From Phenylobacterium sp. (GTDB taxonomy: Bacteria > Pseudomonadota > Alphaproteobacteria > Caulobacterales > Caulobacteraceae), in the NCBI RefSeq assembly GCF_004297125.1, contig NZ_SCVD01000025.1:62001-126000 (forward strand): a stretch of 64,000 nt of DNA, given 5' to 3'. Shown here in pieces: positions 54,340 through 61,602 of the stretch. The notes beneath the pieces were generated by a model. The model was given only the letters and a program-made list of their open reading frames with translations. It made no database searches and was not told where the DNA came from. The translations under genes and the position numbers were made by a program. How positions within the stretch are numbered: the stretch's first letter is position 1; every line of letters begins with the position of its first letter.

Positions 54340-55257
54340 TCACGCCACAGCCAGAGCCTGCCGCTGATGCAGGAAGTCCACCGCCCGCTGCGCATGCGCT
54401 GCCGCCGTGAAGATGAAGCGCCGATCGCCCTTCAGTGCGTCCAGCCAGCTGGCGATGTAACTGGCGTGGTCGGGCCGCGGCGTGAGTTCGAGCCTCAGGT
54501 CGGCACAGAGGAACGCTGCGCCAAGCTCGGCGACCAACTCCTCGCGAGCATAGCCGTCGTCACCCCATCGTTTGCGCCCGAAGCCCCGATCCAGCCGGGC
54601 CGGATGCCGGGTCCAGTGGGTGCATTCGTGAGCCAGAACGGCGTAGTAGGCCTCCGGATCCTCGAAGCACTCGAAGGGCGGCATCTGCACATGGTCAGGC
54701 TGCGAGGCGTAGTAGGCTTGGGCGCCGCCGTGGCGGATGTCGGCGCCTGTGGCGGTGAAGAACGCCTCGGCGTGGTCGATCCGCTGCGCGCCATCGAGCT
54801 TGGGCTCGGCCAAGGCGTAGAAGTGCGGGGGCAGACCGTCGACCTGACCGACGTTGAAGACGGTGTAGGCCTTCAGGAACGGGATCTGGCGTTCGACATC
54901 CTGGCCGTTGTCGCCGGACTCGGTGCGGGTAATCCGGTTGGTGTAGACCACCGTCGCGCCATGCTCGCCCTTGCGGACGTGGCCGCCGAGGGCCAGCGCC
55001 TGGCGGAAGGTGATCCAGATCGGCGCGGTGTAGCCGCGGGCGACGGACTCCGCCCAGAGCAGGATGACGTTGATGCCGCTGTAGGGCTCGCCGGTGGAGC
55101 GGAGCGGTCGGCTGATCCGACCGGCTAGGTGCTCGGCGGACCAGGGCTTGGTCCAGGGTCGGACGCCGGCCTCCAGTTCGGCGACGATGGCGTTGGTCAC
55201 GCGTGTGTAGAGGTCGGGCTTGGAGTCCGGACGTGAGGTCTCGTGAAGGCGCGTCAT
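54340..55257 (-). CDS. ardC: ArdC-like antirestriction protein
   Basis: A 305-residue protein with the two ArdC parts: an N-terminal ssDNA-binding domain (DLYTRVTNAIVAELEAGVRPWTKPW... YSGINVILLW, WITFRQALALGGHVRKGEHGATVVY) and a zincin-like metallopeptidase domain with HECTH (H210, E211) followed by a downstream Glu in REELVAELGAAFL. ArdC proteins shield incoming single-stranded conjugative DNA from host restriction. It is co-directional with the DUF736 gene upstream. Confidence 0.92.
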   Translation of the reverse strand: MTRLHETSRPDSKPDLYTRVTNAIVAELEAGVRPWTKPWSAEHLAGRISRPLRSTGEPYSGINVILLWAESVARGYTAPIWITFRQALALGGHVRKGEHGATVVYTNRITRTESGDNGQDVERQIPFLKAYTVFNVGQVDGLPPHFYALAEPKLDGAQRIDHAEAFFTATGADIRHGGAQAYYASQPDHVQMPPFECFEDPEAYYAVLAHECTHWTRHPARLDRGFGRKRWGDDGYAREELVAELGAAFLCADLRLELTPRPDHASYIASWLDALKGDRRFIFTAAAHAQRAVDFLHQRQALAVA

Positions 55258-55330
55258 GGCGGCCTCCTGTGGTTGGGATGTTTGAGGGGAGCGGCGTCCC
55301 GCCAGGGTCGGCGGGACGCTCTGCGGGTGG

Positions 55331-55645
55331 TCAGTTCGAGCTGGAGCTGCTGCGTGACCAGATCAGGCTGTAGCCCTCGTCGGCGTCGACGAGGCTGGCG
55401 TAGATCGGAGCCGGGAAGCTCGGGTCGTCCAGCTTGACGGAGAGGTAGGACCGGTCGTCGCGCGAGGTCTTCTTCCAGGCGGCGCCAAACTCGGTCTGAC
55501 CGGAGAAGATGCGGAAGTCGGGGGCCTTGTCGTTGTCCTTCTCGACTTGGCGAAGGGTGGCCTGCTTGACGTTCAGGGTCAGGGTCTTGATCGCGCCGTT
55601 GTAGTTGCCGGAGTCGTCCTTGGTGAAGGTGCCGATGGTCGCCAT
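55331..55645 (-). CDS. DUF736 family protein
   Basis: A 104-residue protein: MATIGTFTKDDSGNYNGAIKTLTLNVKQ, then DFRIFSGQTEFGAAWKKTSRDDRSYLSVKLDDPSFPAPIYASL. DUF736 proteins are hallmark cargo of alphaproteobacterial plasmids and integrative elements, usually between ArdC and ParB-like genes as here. Function unknown. GGAGAT precedes the ATG. Confidence 0.92.
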   Translation of the reverse strand: MATIGTFTKDDSGNYNGAIKTLTLNVKQATLRQVEKDNDKAPDFRIFSGQTEFGAAWKKTSRDDRSYLSVKLDDPSFPAPIYASLVDADEGYSLIWSRSSSSSN

Positions 55646-56043
55646 TCTGAAATCTCCTGAGGCTTCCTCGGACCGCGCCCATCGCGGCCTCGATGGCGAT
55701 CTCAGGACGAGGGGCGCTGAGCGCCGCAGCCTTGCGCCCGCAGCGCAGCGGAGGACGTCGGCGAGGACGTGTTTGGGGCGCGAGGAATTCGGCGAAGCCG
55801 AAGGGGAAAGACGTCGGAGAGCCGGCGTTGCGGCGATCAGCGGGGCCGGCACGGCCCGCACCCCTCGGCCCGATCCGGCCAGAGAGGCTGCATGGGTCGG
55901 TCGCGAAGCTCAGGAGGTCAGTTTGCCGATCCTGCGCTCACACGTGGACGATCCGCACCCGCCACGCAGACGAAGGGCCGCACGCCTCACAGCGCACGGC
56001 CCCAGGTCAGGGAATAGGGAAGGACCGCACCAGCGGCCCGGCG
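55646..56043. other. Gene-free stretch
   Basis: About 400 GC-rich bases between the DUF736 start and the end of the ParB-like gene, both on the minus strand. Open frames on either strand lack family features and ribosome-binding sites. The DUF736 promoter should lie here. Confidence 0.5.
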
Positions 56044-58015
56044 CTAGGCGGCTTTTTCGGTCAGGCACCGCGCCTCGGAACAGACCTCGCCCGCGACCGG
56101 CTCTGGCGCGCGAAGCAGACTCGGCAGCCAACCTTTCCCGGCCAGCAACGCCTCAGCCTCCGCTGCCATGTCGGGCTTCTTCAGGCTGCTGATCCGCTCA
56201 GCCGCGTCGGGCGACACTGCCTCCCGCACCGCCTCGGCGATCCGGGCCTTGGTCACGCGGCCCAGATAGCTCGCCACCGTGGGCGTCCAGTAGCCCCTCA
56301 TGTCGAGGCCCACCGCCTCGGCCAGCCGGTCTGCATGCGCCCATGCACCGGGCCTCCGGTCGAAGGGCGCGCGCACCGCGTTGACCGTCAGGCTTGTGCA
56401 GTGCGCCAGGAGGTCCAGCAGGTCCCCCGCCGCTAACGCTTGCACGAAGGCCCAGAGGTCGTCCGCCTCCTTCGGCAGGCGCATCGCCCAGCGCTCATGG
56501 CGTTCGGCGACGCTGCGTCCCGCGCGGGTGTCGTCGATGCCCGGGGCGTGGCCGTCGAGGTAGGCCGACACGCCCCTGATCTCCAGACGGGGAGGCACGG
56601 TCGTGGGGCGGGTAGAAGGCGAACAGCGCCGTGCTGTGCACCACCGCCAGCAACGCCGCCGTGGGGTGGGCGCCCAGGGCGTCGCGCAGCGCCATGGTCC
56701 GATGCGCCGTGAGGTCCAGGACCAACCGCTCCGACAGGGGTGCGCTCGCGTCGTCTTCGATCTCCGGACTGACCTCGCCCTCGGCGCTCGCCGGACGGTC
56801 GCCGGTCTCGCCCTCAGGCTCAGCCTCGGGCTCGATCGCCGGCATGTCCTCCGGCCGGATCAGGCCGCGCTCAATGCGGGCCACGCCGTCCGGGCCGAGG
56901 ACGACGAAGACACCGCCGCGCGCGATGTCCTCAGGATCGTAGGCCGTGCCGTCGCCGAAGGCGTCCAGGGCCGCATCGATCTCCGCGAACCGGGCCGCGA
57001 TCTCGGGCGGAAGCTCCTCGACAGCGTCCCATTCGCTGACCAGGGCGTCGTACGCTTCGCTCAGCGCCGACATGCGGACCCGCTCGTCCTCCGAGCGCTC
57101 GACAGGATGCGGATAGACACGGGCTAAGCCCAGCGTGCGCGGATAGTCGATGTGGGCCTCGGCCCAGTTCCAGCCTTCCTGCCTCCGCACGTCCTCAGCC
57201 ATCCCGTCCAGCTTCTCGGCGACCAGCCTTTCCAGCAGGGCCGGGTCTTCGAACCAGCCGCCACCGTCCTCGGTGAAGAGGTCGCGCAGGATGGTCCCGC
57301 CCGCCTCCAGGTAGGCCTCGGCGCCGACGAAGACCGCGCGCCGGTCCGTCGCCGTGACCTTGGCCTCGGTCATGGTGCGGCGGATCAGGTAGGCTGGACG
57401 ATCCGGGCCAAGCAGGTCCAGGACCTGCTCTTGGCGGGCGTGGTCGTCGCTGACCGCATAGGCCATCATCTGGTCCAGCGTGAGATCGCCCGCGCGATAG
57501 GCCTCCATCAGCCTGGGGCTCACCGCGCCCAGCCGAAGCCGCTGGCGAACGACCTGGGCGCCGACGCCGAACCGCGCGGCGATCTCCTCGGCCGACAGGC
57601 CGCGTTCTTCCGACAGGCGCCGGAAGGCTTCGAACTGATCCGCCGGGTGCAGGCCCGCACGGGTGACGTTCTCGTCCAGGCTGATCTCGTGGGGATCGTT
57701 GGTGAGGTCCACCACACAGCGGACGAGATGGCTCTTCTTGATGGTCTTGCGCTTGGCCAGCCACAGTAGCGCCAAGCGGCGGCCTTCGCCGATGGTGGCG
57801 AGATAGGAACCGGTCGGCGTCCCGGCCTCGTCCACCTCTGGTTCCACCACCAACGCCTGGAGCACGCCCTTCACGGCGATGCTCGCGGCCAGGGCTTCGA
57901 TGTCCGCTTCGGCGTGTGGGGTGCGCCGCGCGTTGCGCGGCGAAGCCTTCAGCTTGTTCAGCGGCACGTCGATGACGTCGCCGTCCTGGTGAATAGTCTC
58001 GATCTGTTGGGTCAT
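56044..58015 (-). pseudogene. ParB/RepB/Spo0J-like protein gene with a frameshift
   Basis: From the ATG at 58015 the frame encodes a ParB-like nuclease/partition domain (DVIDVPLNKLKASPRNARR, IEALAASIAVKGVLQALVVEP, GEGRRLALLWLAKR, DENVTRAGLHPADQFEAFRRL, then GLSAEEIAARFGVGAQVVRQRLRLGAVSP), a middle region, and VVHSTALFAFYPPHD. The natural continuation (LEIRGVSAYLDG...AVGLDMRGYWTPTVASYLGRVTKARI...LLAGKGWLPSLLR) lies in another frame, read from about 56598 to 56044. A one-base shift near 56600, where C runs occur, separates the halves. The second half has its own GTG at 56598 and might be made as a separate protein. Confidence 0.75.
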
Positions 58016-58587
58016 GGTCCTGCTCCTTGGGGCATGGCTGTCAGGCGCAAGGCGCGCCTGCAGCCTTGCCCGTCGGCGAGACCGGGGGTGCAAGCGGAGG
58101 GGCGGCTTCGCGGGGAACCGGCTGCAGGGCTTCAAGCCCTGAAAAGCTGCCGGTCCTGCCCAGCCCGAAGCTGGGCGGAAGCCGCTCCGAAGCGCGCCGG
58201 GGGCGGAGCCCCAAGCCACGGCCGCCCGCTAGGGCGACTCAAGAGAAGGCTGCAAGGAGCCTGCGCGCCGGAGGCGCTGCACGGCGGGACGCGCCGTCGA
58301 GCGGCCGGCGGCGCCGTAGGCGCCCGAAGGGGCGGACCCGTAGGAGCCGCGTCAGCGGCGGGACCGAGCACGCCCGCCGGCCGCTCTCCGAATCTAGGGG
58401 GCGTTGCGGGGACCTCCCCGCAAGAAGGGGTCGCCGGAGACACCCTGGCTCCGGCGCAGGGGAAAGCTTTCCCCTACAGCCCCAGCGCCGCCGCGCCATG
58501 TCCGCCAAACGAAAGCGTAGGTTGATCACCATCCGCTTTGACAACCTGCTGCGCCGTCCCTCATGAAAGCGTTGCGGGGGTGCTCAA
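58016..58587. other. Gene-free intergenic region between divergent ParB-like and res genes
   Basis: About 570 very GC-rich bases. No open frame has a credible start and family match. It holds several small hairpins and one perfect 18-base palindrome (58458-58475), and must contain the promoters for both divergent genes. I could not find a second oriT-like nick sequence. Confidence 0.55.
58458..58475. promoter_or_regulatory. Perfect 18-base palindrome upstream of res
   Basis: AGGGGAAAGCTTTCCCCT is identical to its complement and sits 112 bases before the res start. It is a strong candidate operator or hairpin in the leader of the restriction-modification operon. Confidence 0.5.
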
Positions 58588-61500
58588 GTGGCGAACAGTT
58601 TCTACGAACGGCCGATCTTAAATTCGCCATATGAGCCGCCGTCGCTGCATCATCGGCTCGACGACACCGGCCAGCCGATCGAGGGTGAGCCCATCAACGG
58701 CCGCCGGCCCTCCAAGTTCATCGTGCCCGTTCCGGCCTCTCGGAAGAAGGCCGCCGCCGCGCAAGCTTCGCTCGACTTTGAGACCTATACCGAAAACGCC
58801 AAGATCAACGAGATTCGCGGCTATCTGGCAGCGTGGCGCGCGGTCCCGAACCCCGGTGACTGGGGCGTCACCCCGGCGACGCAGCGGCTGCTAGAGCACT
58901 GGAGGCGGCCAAGAGAAGAATGGGCGGGCCCGCGCCCCTTCTTCTGCCAAATCGAGGCGGTCGAGACGATTATCTGGCTCACTGAGGTCGCGCCGCGGCG
59001 AGCGCCGACGCGTGGCCTGCTCGACCAGATCGCCAACGACAATGCGGAGGCCAACCCAGCGCTGTTCCGGTTGGCGTTGAAGATGGCGACCGGCAGCGGC
59101 AAGACCACTGTCATGGCGATGCTGATTGCCTGGCAGGCGATCAACGCCGCACGCAAGGAGTCGAAGGATTTCTCTCGCGCCTTCCTGATCGTGGCGCCTG
59201 GCATCACGATCAAGGACCGACTGCGCGTCCTCCAGCCGAGCGAACCCGGCAATTACTACGACACACGCGAGATCGTGCCGCCGGAGATGCTGCCGGAAAT
59301 CCGGCGCGCAGAGATCGTCATCACCAACTATCACGCCTTTCAGCATCGAGAGACGCTCAGTCTACCGAAAGCCGCCCGCAGCTTCCTGCAGGGCAACGAC
59401 CCCGAGCCAATCAAGACGACCGAGACCGACGCCGACATGCTCAAGCGAGCATGCGAGAAGCTCCTCAACTTCGAGCGCGTGAACGTCATCAATGATGAAG
59501 CGCACCACTGCTACCGCCACAAGGTCGGCGGCGACGCTGAGGGCGTGCTGACCGGGGAGGAGAAGAAGGAGGCGGAAGAGAACGAAGAAGCGGCCCGGCT
59601 CTGGATCAATGGGATCGAGGCGCTCGATCGGCAACTCAAGAAGGGCAAGCGCAACGGCGGCGTTCGAGCGGTCTACGATCTGTCTGCCACTCCGTTCTTC
59701 CTGCGGGGGTCGGGATACCAGGAGGGAACGCTCTTCCCCTGGGTCGTGTCGGACTTCAGCCTGATGGACGCAATCGAGAGCGGCATCGTGAAGCTGCCGC
59801 GCGTGCCGGTGACTGACAACCTCGTCCAGACGGACACCGTGGTCTATCGCGATCTATGGAAGCACATCGGCAAGTCCATGCCGAAGTCTACCGCGAGCGC
59901 GAACAAGCTCAGCCCGTTCGATCTCAACCCTCTGCTGCTTACGGCGCTCAACTCACTCTACAGCCACTATCAAGGCGAGTTTGAGCGCTGGCTCAAGGCC
60001 GGCATCGGCGTGCCACCCGTCTTCATCGTCGTGTGCCAGAACACCGCCATTTCGAAGCTGGTGTTCGAGTGGATTGCGGGCTTTGAGCGCGGCGACGCGG
60101 GGGAAGGCGAACGCGCCGCTTTCCACGCGGGCCACCTGGAGCTGTTCCGCAACTACGATGAACACGGGGGCCGCTTCCCGCGACCCAGAACGCTGCTGAT
60201 CGACTCGCGTCAGCTCGAAGCGGGCGAAGCTCTAGACAAGGGCTTCAAGGAAGCGGCTTCGGCTGAGATCGAGCAGTTCAAGCGCGAACTTGCCTCTCGC
60301 GATGGCGCCGGCAGCGCCAACGGCGAGATCAGCGAGAGCGAACTTTTGCGCGAGGTGATGAATACCGTCGGGCGTCCGGGCCGGCTGGGAGAGCAGATCC
60401 GCTGCGTTGTCTCGGTATCGATGCTGACGGAAGGATGGGACACCAACACGGTCACCCACATCCTGGGTGTGCGCGCTTTCGGCACCCAGCTCCTCTGTGA
60501 GCAGGTCGTCGGCCGAGGCCTTCGCCGCCAGTCCTACGAATTGAATGACGAGGGCCTGTTCGATGTCGAATACGCCGACATCATGGGCATCCCGTTCGAC
60601 TTTGCCCGCTCGCCGCAGAAGGTCGAGCCCAGGCCGCCCAAGCCGATTACGCGCGTCTACGCCATCAAGGAGCGCGACGACCTCGAGATCCGCTTCCCCC
60701 GCGTGAGCGGGTATCGCCGCGAGTTGCCGTCCGAGCGGCTGGAGGCCCAGTTCGACGAGGACAGCCGTCTGGTCATCACCCCAGAGGACATCGGCCCCAC
60801 CTCCGTGACCATGGAGGGCATCGTCGGCGCCGGTGTTACAATCACGCCCGAAGTGCTGGCCCAGCTGCGCCCGTCGGAAATCAGCTTCAACCTCGCCAAG
60901 CACCTGCTCTACACGCACTTCCGCGACGAGGACGGCTTCCCTAAGCAACATCTCTTCCCGCAGATTCAGCGTCTCGCGCGGCGCTGGATCGACGAGGGGT
61001 ATCTGGTCACCAAGGGCGTGCCCGTGGGCGCCATTCTCTATCAGGAGCAGCTCGCCCGCGCCGCCGCCAAGATCGACATCGCTTGCACCCGCGGCGGCGG
61101 CGGCCATGTGGTCGCCGTGCTCGATCCCTACAATCCGAGCGGCTCGACCCGACATGTCAATTTTATCACGTCGAAAGAGTGCTGGAAGACCGGGGCTCAA
61201 CCGCCCAAGTCCCACATCAGCCACGTGGTGAAGGACTCCAGCTGGGAGGTCGCGCTTGCGCAGGCGCTGGAGGGGCATAAGCGCGTGCTCGGGTACGCGA
61301 AGAACCAGGCCCTTGGCTTCGAGATCCCTTACCTCGACGGCGGCGCCCTGCGGCGCTACCTGCCCGACTTCCTTGTCCGGCTAGACGCCGGTAGCGAGCC
61401 ACTCAACCTCGTGCTCGAGATGAAGGGTCAGCGCGACGAAAGCGACAAAGCCAAGGCGCAAACGGCCCGTGAGCTTTGGGCGCCCGGCGTCAACGCCCTC

Positions 61501-61602
61501 GGTGGGTACGGCCGTTGGGCCTTCGCCGAGTTCACCGACCCCTACACGACAGAAGACGAATTGAAGTCCTTGATCGCGACACTGATCGACGGAGTCGCTT
61601 GA
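58588..61602 (+). CDS. res: Type III-like restriction endonuclease Res subunit
   Basis: A 1004-residue SF2 helicase-nuclease. Walker A is MATGSGKTTV (K172), motif II NDEAHHC (D303), motif III YDLSATPFF, and motif VI QVVGRGLRRQSYE. Near the C-terminus a PD-(D/E)xK nuclease site is readable: YLPDF (D927), LVLEMKG (E944, K946). These are the parts of type III Res subunits, which translocate or diffuse along DNA and cut when two sites meet. The start is GTG at 58588. Its stop overlaps the methyltransferase start (TGATG). The res-then-mod order is the reverse of classical EcoPI-type loci. Confidence 0.9.
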   Translation: MANSFYERPILNSPYEPPSLHHRLDDTGQPIEGEPINGRRPSKFIVPVPASRKKAAAAQASLDFETYTENAKINEIRGYLAAWRAVPNPGDWGVTPATQRLLEHWRRPREEWAGPRPFFCQIEAVETIIWLTEVAPRRAPTRGLLDQIANDNAEANPALFRLALKMATGSGKTTVMAMLIAWQAINAARKESKDFSRAFLIVAPGITIKDRLRVLQPSEPGNYYDTREIVPPEMLPEIRRAEIVITNYHAFQHRETLSLPKAARSFLQGNDPEPIKTTETDADMLKRACEKLLNFERVNVINDEAHHCYRHKVGGDAEGVLTGEEKKEAEENEEAARLWINGIEALDRQLKKGKRNGGVRAVYDLSATPFFLRGSGYQEGTLFPWVVSDFSLMDAIESGIVKLPRVPVTDNLVQTDTVVYRDLWKHIGKSMPKSTASANKLSPFDLNPLLLTALNSLYSHYQGEFERWLKAGIGVPPVFIVVCQNTAISKLVFEWIAGFERGDAGEGERAAFHAGHLELFRNYDEHGGRFPRPRTLLIDSRQLEAGEALDKGFKEAASAEIEQFKRELASRDGAGSANGEISESELLREVMNTVGRPGRLGEQIRCVVSVSMLTEGWDTNTVTHILGVRAFGTQLLCEQVVGRGLRRQSYELNDEGLFDVEYADIMGIPFDFARSPQKVEPRPPKPITRVYAIKERDDLEIRFPRVSGYRRELPSERLEAQFDEDSRLVITPEDIGPTSVTMEGIVGAGVTITPEVLAQLRPSEISFNLAKHLLYTHFRDEDGFPKQHLFPQIQRLARRWIDEGYLVTKGVPVGAILYQEQLARAAAKIDIACTRGGGGHVVAVLDPYNPSGSTRHVNFITSKECWKTGAQPPKSHISHVVKDSSWEVALAQALEGHKRVLGYAKNQALGFEIPYLDGGALRRYLPDFLVRLDAGSEPLNLVLEMKGQRDESDKAKAQTARELWAPGVNALGGYGRWAFAEFTDPYTTEDELKSLIATLIDGVA

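Noticed and set aside
58027..58566. Open frames across the intergenic region before res
   Set aside because: Arg/Gly/Ala-rich with no start signal or family resemblance; the region looks structural or regulatory.
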